Source: Coniochaeta sp. PMI_546
Taxonomy: Eukaryota > Ascomycota > Sordariomycetes > Coniochaetales > Coniochaetaceae
Assembly (NCBI GenBank): GCA_021432605.1
Contig: MU271149.1
Span: 1,054,001 to 1,118,000 of the forward strand
Reading direction: 5' to 3'
Length of the DNA: 64,000 nucleotides
Shown here: in pieces, positions 22,001-32,191 of the stretch
Numbering within the stretch: position 1 is the stretch's first letter
Layout: every line of letters begins with the position of its first letter
The notes under the pieces: model-generated
What the model saw: only the letters and a program-made list of their open reading frames with translations
Told to the model about the DNA's origin: nothing
The model's database searches: none
Program-made: the position numbers and the translations under genes

Positions 22001-23949
22001 ACGATACACTGCGAACCAGGTATGCAGTCTCGCAATGTCGACGGTGTCGATTTGGGACAAACAGTCCGCCAACCAAACCCCTCGAAACGGGGACCCGCCG
22101 CCCGGGTCGAGGAAGCCGGCCCGGAGAGCCGTACCAAGCGAGAGCCGCCGTCAAGTCTTGCCCGCCATCCTGGGACTTCCCGTGCATGGACAGGGGGTTT
22201 CGTTCATGCAAAGTGCAAACCCTCGGTATTTCTATGCGGGTGAACACAACACATGCAAATTGTTTGTTTTTTTGCCACGATCCCGTTGCATCAAAGATCG
22301 ACAGCATTATCAATTTCCGTGTGGGGAAAGTTGGCTTTGGACGCTAGATCTGGCTGATGCCACCAACAAGCAACTCTGCCAGGCAACCTTCTGGAAGCTT
22401 TGAAGATGAATGCTTTCGTGCCGTTTCTTGCTGGCGGCTCGCCAGGATTATTGCATGACAACCGTCGATCTCTGAAGGATTCAAGTCGAAATGAAGCCGT
22501 CAGAGCATCCTGATCTGACCCTGATACCTGTTCCACGGCCTCGGGCACTGAGAGTGAGGATCTGATTGGAGTGCTCCTTACAAGGCTTCGTGTGGTCAGG
22601 CCTCTTCTCAAGAAAAACGCTGCCACCTAGGGTCAAGCCGGCGCTTGACGATGTTCATCGCATTTCGGGAAGGGTGGATGTGCAGAAGTCACGGAGATGT
22701 CGCGGGTATCGTCCATCCTCTCTGCCCGGCCCTAGAATCGCATCAACAGGGGTCCACTGGCCGAAGCTAATGCTGGGCAGCCTAGCTTCGCAAAAGGAAG
22801 CAAACCTCGCCACGTTCTGGGACTTGTTTCCACCACAACGTTTCGTCATTGAAGGAATATGGGTCAGGGCAATCACCTGCTGTTTGGCCGATGTTTTAGC
22901 GAGACCTTTCTACCGCTGGCAGGTTTAGGAGGAGACAAAAGAGGCGGTGTCTGACCTCGTCGATCCACTCGCACTTCTTGAGCGCTGCTTATGGTCAACT
23001 GGGTCAAACAAGCATCTTGAAGCTATAAGCCGTTACCACCAATTATCCAGGAACCAGGAAGCGTGGACGCCGCTTCGTTGATGGTCACTTGCCAGACAAC
23101 CCCCACTCGGCCTTATTGTCCTCGCTTGTCCGCCCGGATCGATCCAACTAAACGCAATATGGGGCTTTGGAGGGCTTGTCGGACCCTTGAAATACTCATG
23201 CGATTACGACCGCTCGTCCGGTCCGTCCCTACCGATATGGCTATTTCCTGCCATGACAATATTAAACCGGACCTTGAACGGAAGGTCAAGTGACACAATC
23301 TCAGTCATCCACGATCGAAGATTGTCTCGTTCGTCTCTCTACATGCCATCCCCGCCACCCACGTTCGGCGGCTATACGGCATCCCTGGCCAAGTAGTTCA
23401 CGTAGATCTCACAGGCCGCTTATGCCCCTGGGGAGGAAGCAGCGAGCTATTCACCATGTCTGTCCCAAGACAGGAGAAAAGTCCGCCGGCTGTTGGTTAC
23501 TATCAGTGGAGCATTGGAGCAGTCGAGTGCGTCTACCCTCCTTGACGGCATATGCCCCAATAAACGATTATCACACTTCTCTCTCTTATACATCTGGCTG
23601 CCGACAAGGGGACGCCCAAGCCCGTTTCTGTATCGAACGGTTGAATGTCGGCAGTCGTTGGTGGTATCTCATCCTGCTGATCTCGTAGTCTTATCAACTT
23701 GGTATAGTGTCACCAGTATGCTATATCGTGTTGTTTATTTAAGTTTGCTCCTCGCCGGCTTGGACTTGTGACTTCGAAGATCGAGTCTTTACTCTTTCTC
23801 GCGTACTCTGCCACACACGTCGAGTACCGAAGTACATTAGTTTGCCGTGACCTTGTCAGAACGTTGCCTCGTCACCGCAGAGTTTACGCAGTGTCTCCGG
23901 TGAATATCCTCTTCACTTTATATACACAAAATCAGAGAACTTTACCACT
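19047..23949. other. 4.9 kb region without an intact gene
   Basis: Only short, mutually overlapping open frames occur here on both strands. None shows a complete recognisable domain, a plausible intron set or a start context I can defend. The longest overlapping pair (20034-20557, plus; 163 and 172 codons in two frames) looks fortuitous. A block at about 20990-22140 (minus) has protein-like runs spread over several frames and is listed separately. The last 200 nt before 23950 are the GH3 promoter and leader. I saw no terminal repeats or target-site duplications bounding the region. Confidence 0.5.
20990..22140 (-). pseudogene. Possible decayed coding relic, family unknown
   Basis: Translation of the minus strand yields runs with ordinary protein-like composition in different frames: SQCIVGRQSDPYEIQIK near 22000, KPGFAACEYSEFPVPVIS near 21210, and GDDVVFRYSQRIGEIFC near 21080. 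They lie in one order and direction, as expected for an old gene that has lost its continuous frame. I do not recognise the family. It may be a relic of a host gene or of a repeat, or it may be chance. No function is proposed. Confidence 0.3.
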
Positions 23950-26895
23950 ATGGCTCCACTTCCATCTATCGACATCGATCCAAATGCGTCTCCCGCGGCC
24001 AGCGTGGACAGCATGGACACCAATACAACTCCAGATACCGAGTACTCTCCTCCGGAGAGTCCGTTCCATGAATACGAACATTTCACGAAGAACAAGAGAA
24101 CGGCGGCAAGAAAGAAGCTTGGACAGCTAACTCAGGAGGAGAAGGTGAGACAGCTGGTCGAGGGTGTTGCTTGTTGTCAAGATTGCTCATGAGAGATAGG
24201 TCTCGCTGCTGACAGCGTCCGACTTCTGGAGGACCAAATCCATTCCCGAAAAGAACATTCCAGCTGTCAAGACTAGCGATGGACCGAACGGTGCTCGTGG
24301 CGGTATCTTTGTCGGAGGCACCAAGGTCAGTATAGAGGAATCCTTAAAGGCTCCTGAGCCTCATCAACTGACCGTCACAGGCTGCTCTGTTCCCGTGCGG
24401 TATCTCCCTTGCGGCGACGTGGAACAAGGATATACTGTATGAAGTCGGGCAGCACCTCGCCGCTGAGACCAAGGCACGGTCCGCCAATATCCTACTGGCG
24501 CCAACAGTCTGCATGCACCGGCATCCGCTCGGAGGACGAAACTTCGAGTCATTCTCAGAGGATCCTCTGCTTACCGGCAAACTGGCGGCCCAGTACATCC
24601 GCGGTCTCCAGGAGAAGGGAGTCTCTGCCACCATCAAGCGTCCGTCTTTCCGTGATAACGCCTCACAAGTAAATATAACATTGCTGACAGATGAGCTAGA
24701 CTTTGTTGGCAACGAGCAGGAAACCCACAGGCTGACTGTCGACTCCAAGATTGGCGAGAGGCCACTCCGTGAGCTTTATCTGAAGCCGTTCGAGATCGCC
24801 GTCCGAGAGGCCAACCCATGGGCCATCATGTCGTCATACAACCTTGTCAACGGTGTCCATGCCGACATGAACGAGCACACCCTCAAAGATATTCTCCGAG
24901 GCGAGTGGGGCTACGACGGGTGAGTGGCGATGTGCTTGTCTGGGACTGAGCGATAAGCGAGCGAGCCGGTCAACTGACACCCCTGGCGCAGGACCGTGAT
25001 CTCCGACTGGGGCGGTATCAACTCCACCGTGGAATCGCTCAAAGCTGGTTGCGACATCGAATTTCCTTTTTCGACGAAATGGCGGTTCGAGAAAGTCCTC
25101 CAAGCGCTGGAGGATGGTAGCATCACGCAACATGATATCGATCGGGCTGCTGAGAATGTCCTGACACTTGTGGAACGCACCAAGGGAAATGATATGAGCG
25201 TGGAAGAAGCCGAGCGCGAGGATGACCGGGAAGAGACCCGGCAACTCATCCGCGAGGCTGGTGTCCAAGGTCTCACGCTCCTCAAGAATGAGGGCTCCAT
25301 CCTGCCCATCAGCAAGAAGGCGAAAGTGGCGGTTATCGGCCCAAATGCAAACAGAGCGATCGCCGGAGGTGGTGGTAGCGCAAGCTTGAACCCTTACTAC
25401 AACACCTTACCTCTCGACAGTATCCGGCAGGCGGCGGAGGGGGAGGTTACATACGCCATGGGTTGCCATATTCATAAGTGGCTGCCCGTAGCATCACCAT
25501 TTTGTACCGACAAGTCAGGGAAGCAAGGCGTGACGATCGAGTGGTTCAAGGGGGACAAATTCGAGGACAAGCCAGTCATCACGCAGCACAGGACGAATAC
25601 AGATCTCTTCCTGTGGGATTCCGCACCCCTGGCGCAGGTTGGACCAGAATGGTCCGCCATCGCAACGACATACATCACACCTACCACGACAGGAAAGCAC
25701 ACCGTTTCCTTCATGAGCGTCGGTCCAGGCAAGCTCTACATCAACGACAAGCTCGCTTTGGACCTCTGGGACTGGACAGAGGAGGGCGAGGCTATGTTTG
25801 ACGGCTCGGTAGACTACCTCGTCGACATAGACATGGAAGCCAACAAGCCCGTCTCACTCCGCGTCGAGATGACGAACGAGCTCCGGCCCCTCGCCAAACA
25901 AAAAGAATTCAACATGACGCACAAATACGGCGGGTGCCGGATCGGCTTCAAAGAAGCAGACCAGATAGACTACCTCCAAGAAGCCGTCGAGGCCGCCAAG
26001 GCCGCAGACGTGGCCGTCGTCATCGTCGGCCTCGACGCGGAGTGGGAGTCGGAGGGGTACGACCGGCAGACGATGGACCTGCCCTCGGACGGCAGCCAAG
26101 ACCGGCTCGTCGAGGCCGTGGTGCGGGCCAACCCGCGGACGGTGGTGGTCAACCAGTCCGGCTCGCCGGTGACGATGCCGTGGGCGGGAGCGGTGCCCGC
26201 CATCCTCCAGGCGTGGTACCAGGGCCAGGAGGCCGGCAACGCGCTGGCGGACGTGCTGTTTGGGGACCGCAGCCCGAGCGGGAAGTTGCCGTGTACGTTC
26301 CCCAGGAGGCTGGAGGACGCGCCGGCGTATCATAACTGGCCCGGGGAGAACCTCGAGGTTACCTATGGGGAGGGGCTGTATATTGGCTACAGGCACTATG
26401 AGAGGGCCAAGATCGAGCCGCTCTTTCCGTTTGGGCACGGGCTGTCGTATACCACGTTCGAGTACGGGCGGCCGTCGCTTAGCTGCAAGGTGCTGACCCC
26501 CGACGGGAGCATTGAGCTGATCGTGGCGGTGAGTAATGTCGGGGAAGTGACGGGGTCGGAGACGGTGCAGGTTTACGTGCGGGATGAGAAGTCGAGGCTA
26601 CCGCGGCCAGAGAAGGAGCTGGTTGCGTTTGAGAAGGTCACGCTCGAGGCTGGGGAGACGAGACATTTGAGGATGAAGCTGGATAAGCATGCCGTTGGGT
26701 ATTATGATACGGCGATCAAGAGGTGGATTGCGGAGGAGGGGAGGTTTGTGGTGTGCGTCGGGGCCAGTAGCGCTGACATCAAGTATGTGTTTCTGCTGGG
26801 TGCGGTCGGGGAGTTTGGTTTGAACGTGCAGCTAATGTCGGAACAGATATTCGACCGCCTTTGAGGTCAAGGAGTCCTTTACTTGGATCTTTTAA
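23950..26895 (+). CDS. Beta-glucosidase, GH3 family with PA14 domain
   Basis: Hydrolyses terminal beta-linked glucose from oligosaccharides. Six exons (23950-24144, 24200-24325, 24381-24639, 24700-24919, 24992-26782, 26847-26895) give 879 residues. There is no signal peptide; the N-terminus is acidic and Pro/Ser-rich, so the enzyme is probably intracellular. The GH3 N-domain has TSDGPNGARG, GRNFESFSEDP, the substrate-binding KHFVGNEQETHR and the nucleophile Asp272 in VISDWGG. The GH3 C-domain begins near GVQGLTLLKNEGSILP and is split by a PA14 insert (about 445-565, including GKLYINDKLALDLW). Fibronectin-III-like sequence follows (ELIVAVSNVGEVTGSETVQV). Intron 3 is 60 nt long and open in frame, but its removal restores KHFVGNE. 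The last intron (GTATGT...CAG) restores a typical ending, FEVKESFTWIF. Confidence 0.93.
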
Positions 26896-28065
26896 GGACC
26901 GGACACGACTTACGACATACGACTTCCCTTCGGTCTACGCCGTTTCGGCTTGCTTGCCATGGCCTTTCACCAGATACTCCGGTTGTGTTTACTATGTCAT
27001 ATAAAAGGAGACGAGCATCGGCGAGCATAAGAGGATGCCCTTTGTAGTGGCTACAAGGCGAGCTTGGCGGATGAATGCCGTTCCGCTACGTGGTCGCCAT
27101 TTGATGGAGGTTATATTATCCAGCATATCGAGGCCGGCATCCAAGAGGCGAACAGAACGTGGCAATCATACTCCAAGGTTTCTTTGCTCTCCTGTGCATA
27201 CTTATCGCACAGTTTTGATGGACAGTTCATATAAGGAGAGCAGTTTTCTGGCAACAGAGGGTGGTTACCGATGTCGTGGGCTCAATTCCATCCTTCCAGC
27301 CGGAGTCAAAGGGAATGGTTGTGCTGAAAGTTGTACTTTGGAAGGAAAACCTTGCAATAGATTTGGTAACATCAGCTGTGACAGGAACGCCCGTCTGTCT
27401 CGCAAAATGTTGATAATCATCGTGATATCTGTAGAGTGCGTTCCTAACCAGGTACCTACCTTACCCAGGTGTGCAACAACCCTGGTGTCTTTTTATAGGT
27501 CCGAGTGCCCGTGTTCTGGACCCCTGTGATCGTCATCACATCTCCGCTGACCAGGGGATGCAGCTGAGCTTCTTAATGACAGATTCATGCATTGCTCGCC
27601 TTGGCTTTTTGCACTTTTGCGCATTTTTCCCAAGGTCCATCCTCTTTCTTTGTGTACCATATACGTATACATAGTAGTAATCGTGTTCTAGCAGGCCGTA
27701 AAATCCTAGTCTGTCTTCCACCCCAACGTGGCCTAAACTTAGCGGCTACTAGCCGGATCCATACCTAAGACACAGTAAGCTTTAACTGTTAGGAGGCCGA
27801 TCTTCCCCCGGACTTATCAAGCATTGCGCGTTCCTCGGGCAGTGTCGAGCCAGTTACAAGCCCCAGCTTCACAGCCTTCACACCACTTTCCACCATTCCA
27901 GTCCAGCGAACTAGTGACATCCTGCATCACAAAAGCATACACTACCGCGATTAAAAACCAAGGCACTGGCTTGCTTGTTCGTCAGGGGTCGAGTTTCCTA
28001 GGGTGGTGGGTTCCTGCGCCAGTCCGGGGAGAGGGCTATGGCTGCAGCCGCATCTGCATCGCGTC
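26896..28065. other. Intergenic, GH3 3' region and CDC1 promoter
   Basis: 1.2 kb. An open stretch at 27035-27529 (plus) lacks any family resemblance and is not called. A GGTACC motif with flanking TACC units lies at 27451-27466 (ccaggtacctaccttaccc). Confidence 0.5.
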
Positions 28066-30287
28066 ATGGCTCGATATAGCAACGACTATGGCACCGCACA
28101 CAACGCCCACAGCAACGCTTTCTCGTCCGCCTTTCACCACAGCTCGCGCCGAGACATCGATTCGTCTCTACTAGACGATTGCCTGGCGGGACTGAAGGTT
28201 GCCACGCGATCGTTGTGGGGCTTCTGGAAGGGATCTGGGCGATACATGGTGCTTGGGTTTCTGGTGAACATGCTGCGTCAGCTCCGGTACAACCTGGCTA
28301 TGCGGAGGCTGTTGAGCTTCCCGCATGCACTGGTTGTGGTCTGGGTGCTGCTTTTGCTCTGGGGCGAGAGGTGGGTGTTTCACTCGCGGGTTGAGAGCTG
28401 TCATTGGAGCAGCTGGGAGAACTGGGTATGTTGTGTTCGCAACCACACCTTTCTACGAAACCTGCGAGAAAGAGGAAGACTGATGACGGTACTTTGCAGC
28501 CTCCAGGAGCAACTCCCCACCGCCTCGTCCTCGTCGCCGACCCCCAGCTCATCGACCCGCACTCCTACCCCGGCCGGCCGTGGCCGCTAAACCCCATAAC
28601 CGTGACGATCACGGACAATTACCTCCGGCGGTCATACAACCAGCTTCAACAACAGCTGCGGCCGGACACGGTGTTCTTTCTAGGGGACTTGTTCGACGGA
28701 GGACGGGAGTGGAAGACGGCACACGGAGAGTTCAAGGACCCCGAATGGGGACAGCATCCCGCAGGGGAGCAAAAATACGTGAAGAAGTGGAATAAAAAGT
28801 ACGGCGAGGACTACTGGCTTAAGGAATACGCCCGGTTCGGGGATATCTTTCTTGGTCCCTGGATCGAAGCGGGTGACGAGCCGGGGCCAGGGCAAAGGGG
28901 CAGGAAGCTCATTGCCAGTTTGCCAGGGAACCACGATCTAGGCTTCGGATCGGAGATCAAAATTCCGGTGCGGAACCGCTTCGAGGCGTATTTTGGGGAT
29001 GTTAACCGGGTGGATGTCATTGGCAATCATACGTTTGTGTCCGTTGACACGGTCTCGTTGAGTGCGAGGACGTCCGACGAGGTGCGGCAGCATGACCTGA
29101 AGGACATCTATATGCCAGCGGAGCTCTTCCTGAACAGTGTTCAGAAGACGAAGCGAAGAGCAGTGGGGAGAGAGCTACGGTATCAGCGAGGCGACGTGGA
29201 GGAGGTACAGCAATCTCACACAATCCAAGAGCTTGGCAAGGCCGATTTTAAGAACCAGCCCACCCTCGACCCTGGCGAGGGCAAAGGGGACCTGCCGTCC
29301 ATCCTCCTCACCCACGTCCCGCTCTACCGACCGCCGGGTACGCCCTGCGGACCGTTGAGGGAGCACTGGCCACCGACAAAGCCACCAAAGGGCCAGAAAG
29401 AGCCCGTCAACCCGGACCATCGCAACGCCATCTCGGTGACGAGGGGGTACCAGTACCAGAACGTGCTGAGCGAGGATGACTCGGTCAGGATCCTCGAGAG
29501 CGTCGGTCACGTGGTACACGCCTTTTCGGGCGATGATCACGACTACTGCGAGCTGAAGCACGACGCGAGGCAGGGACACGTGCCCGAGATAACTGTGAAG
29601 AGCATCAGCATGGCTATGGGGGTGCCAACGCCCGGGTTTCTGATGGTGAGCTTGTATAACCCGATCGACGAGCAGGGGAAGTCGTTGCTGGGAGAGGCAC
29701 CGACGTTGCAGACGCACCTTTGCTTGCTGCCGCGGATGGGACAGGTCTATTCGCGGTATATAGGGTTTGGGCTTTTCTGTCTGGTGGTGTTAGCTGCTCG
29801 GGCATTCTTGGTACCGGTGCTCAAGCTTGAACGGTTCGCTTTTGATCCCGCTGGAGAGGGCAGCAATGGATTGGTGCTGCCCATGTTCAAAGCCAAGGTT
29901 GAGGATTACGATGAGTATGCGGCCGCGGGCGTGGCCGGCTTCTCGGCTTCGAGGTTCTTACATGGGGGTACACGTGGACGGAGCGGGTCTACTGCCGAGT
30001 CCTACAAGACGAAAGGTTCAAGACACGGGCATGCGAAGGACAAGGACCGAGACTTCCATCGGCCTGGTCAGGGGAAATGGGGTTGGGGTGGTGCTTCTCA
30101 ACGAGGGCCTCCCAAAATTGAGATTCGGAGCGACGAGGATGACTTCTACGATGGAGGCAAGTGGAAGGCTGCTTCGGCGCGGTCTCGATCAAGCGTGCAA
30201 GTTGTCGTCCGAGAGTTTCTGGCGACGGCTTGGAGGGTGGCGTGGATGGCGGTGCTGCTTTGGGTATACCTTGAGTATAAGGGGTAG
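28066..30287 (+). CDS. CDC1: Cdc1/PGAP5-type metallophosphoesterase
   Basis: Membrane calcineurin-like phosphoesterase. In yeast Cdc1 and mammalian PGAP5 the family removes ethanolamine-phosphate side branches from GPI anchors in the secretory pathway; that role here is inferred from family. Two exons (28066-28425, 28500-30287) encode 715 residues. The N-terminal region has a membrane segment (ALVVVWVLLLLWGERWVF). The metal-binding motifs follow in order: VADPQLIDP, FFLGDLFDGG, LPGNHDLGFG, LLTHVPLYR and HAFSGDDHDYCE. Near the C-terminus a second membrane segment (FGLFCLVVLAARAFLVPVL) precedes a basic, Gly/Arg/Ser-rich loop of about 120 residues. A third (VAWMAVLLWVYLEYKG) ends the protein. 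The intron joins ENW to PPGATPHRLVLVADPQ in phase 0. The GH3 gene lies upstream and UNG downstream on the same strand. Confidence 0.9.
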
Positions 30288-30986
30288 CCTAGAAGCTGCT
30301 ATATAGAGCGAACGACTCTGCTGAGGGGGTCATCTTGTATTGTACCATAGTATCGTCTATACATCGCATGGGCAGGTAGGCATTTGGTTCATGGTCATGG
30401 CTTCTTCGGTCTGTGGGTTTGAAAAAGGCCAAATCCGCGTATTTAGGAGAATATAGGGTGTTTTGGATCTCTCCTCTTCTGGTTTCGTGTCGAAAGTGTA
30501 TCTTTACCCAAGGCTTGTACGACGGTAGCAGGCAGGGTGACACGTTAAAGTGGCTAGGGCTCGCGTCTCTGCTGCAAGACGCCAAAATTCGCGTGCGAAC
30601 AACGCGTCTCCAGCTTACCTGCAGGCACTATCACACGCTAATTGACGCCCTGACTAGGGCCTTCCAGGGTTCAACCTTGGCCTGTATCCGGTGAACGACT
30701 TGGACTCACTGGCACAGTTTAATCCGTTTTGACAGACTCAATTGGACCTCACCTGTACAATCCTCAAACTTCGACAAGTTCTTTCGTAGACTTGCTTTAT
30801 TGTATTAAGATAGGTAACCGTCCCCGAGATTTTTCACCCTCTGTCTGTAAAGCTACAGTCGTCACGATTCTCTCAATACCCTTCTCACGACTCCTCTGCT
30901 CCTCTCCTCTTCGTCACCGCCCATTCCTACGGTCAATTAGTCTCCTCCGCACCTCGCAACCACACCTTCTCACCGTCAGCTTCAGC
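30288..30986. other. Intergenic and UNG leader
   Basis: 699 nt. The last 260 nt before the UNG start are pyrimidine-rich and open in the UNG frame without an ATG (see findings). A tRNA B-box-like hairpin near 30660 was considered and rejected. Confidence 0.5.
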
Positions 30987-32191
30987 ATGTCGACCCTCAA
31001 ACGTAAGGCTGGCGCCCAGTCCGGCCCAGACGTCAAAAAGCCAAAGCAGCAAGGCAGTATCACATCCTTCTTTGGTGCCCCCAAGGTCGCTTCAGCAGTA
31101 GCAAACAGCAGCGCCTCTACCTCTGCATCCGGGCCCGAACCAGCAGGCACCAAGTTCGACAAGGCCAAATGGGTTGCCTCCCTCACAGCCGAGCAGCGGG
31201 ACCTGCTCAAGCTCGAAATCGACACACTGCACGACAGCTGGCTAGCCCTCCTCAAGGACGAGATCGTCACCAAGGAGTTCCTTGAACTCAAGAGATTCCT
31301 CGAGCGCGAGCACAGTGCGGGCAAGAAAGTCTTCCCGCCGAAGGAGGATGTGTACAGCTGGTCAGTCCGGCTCGTTTACGAGTTTCTCTCTTTTTCGCGC
31401 TAGCTAATATTCCTGCGATAAGGTCCCGTCACACTCCCTTCAGCACAGTAAAAGTCGTAATTCTCGGCCAAGACCCCTACCACAACCACAACCAGGCCCA
31501 CGGCCTAGCCTTCTCCGTCCGCCCGCCCACGCAGGCGCCCCCCTCGCTGAGGAACATGTACATCTGCCTGAAGAACGACTACCCGTCCTTCACGCCCCCG
31601 CCCAACAAGGGCGGTCTCCTGACCCCCTGGGCCGACCGCGGCGTGCTGATGCTGAACACGTGCCTCACCGTCCGCGCCCACGAGGCCAACAGCCACGCCA
31701 ACAGGGGGTGGGAGAAGTTCACGCAAAAGGTGATCGACCTGGTCGCGGCCAAGAGGACGAGGGGGGTCGTGTTCATGGCCTGGGGCACGCCTGCGGGCAA
31801 GAGGGTGATGAAGGTCGACGGGAAGAGGCATCTGGTGCTGAAGAGCGTGCATCCTAGTCCGCTCAGCGCGTCGAGGGGCTTCTTCGACTGTGGGCATTTC
31901 AGGAAGGCGAATGAGTGGCTGGCGGGGAGGTACGGCGAGGGAGGGGAGGTGGATTGGGCGCTCGTTCCGGGCGATTCCACCTTGGCAAAGAAGAAGGACG
32001 AGACTGAGGAGGAGATGGCGGAGGGGCAGGTTGTTGAGAACGGGGAGGTGAAGAAGGTTGAAGCCAAGGCCGAGGGAAAAGTCGAGGTCGTGGCTGAGAA
32101 GACGGAGGGCAAGGGGAAGGCGGATAAAGTACAGGGTGCGGAGGTTGTAGGGGATGAGAATGTGGAGCCTAAGGACGAGGTTGAGGCTTGA
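30987..32191 (+). CDS. UNG1: Uracil-DNA glycosylase, family 1
   Basis: Removes uracil from DNA at the start of base excision repair. Two exons (30987-31360, 31423-32191) give 380 residues from the first in-frame ATG. The N-terminus has a basic nuclear-signal-like stretch (KRKAG...KKPKQQ) overlapping a PCNA-interaction motif, Gln22-x-x-Ile25-x-x-Phe28-Phe29. The catalytic domain includes [20 protein letters not shown], with the catalytic Asp, then [21 protein letters not shown] and the DNA-intercalation loop [11 protein letters not shown]. After the domain ends near [20 protein letters not shown] there is an extra Lys/Glu/Val-rich tail of about 65 residues, unusual for the family core and probably disordered. 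Splicing across the 62-nt intron restores EDVYSWSRHTPF. The frame is open upstream of the ATG and could encode a mitochondrial form. Confidence 0.95.

Noticed and set aside
19047-23949. Intact transposon or LTR-type element in the gene-poor region
   Set aside because: No terminal repeats, target-site duplication, or reverse transcriptase, integrase or transposase motifs were recognised.
27035-27529. 164-codon open frame between GH3 and CDC1
   Set aside because: No domain, no conserved-looking core and an ordinary random composition.
30600-30670. tRNA gene suggested by the hairpin CCAGG-GTTCAAC-CTTGG
   Set aside because: The T-arm-like hairpin pairs, but no matching 5' acceptor strand, D arm or A box precedes it.
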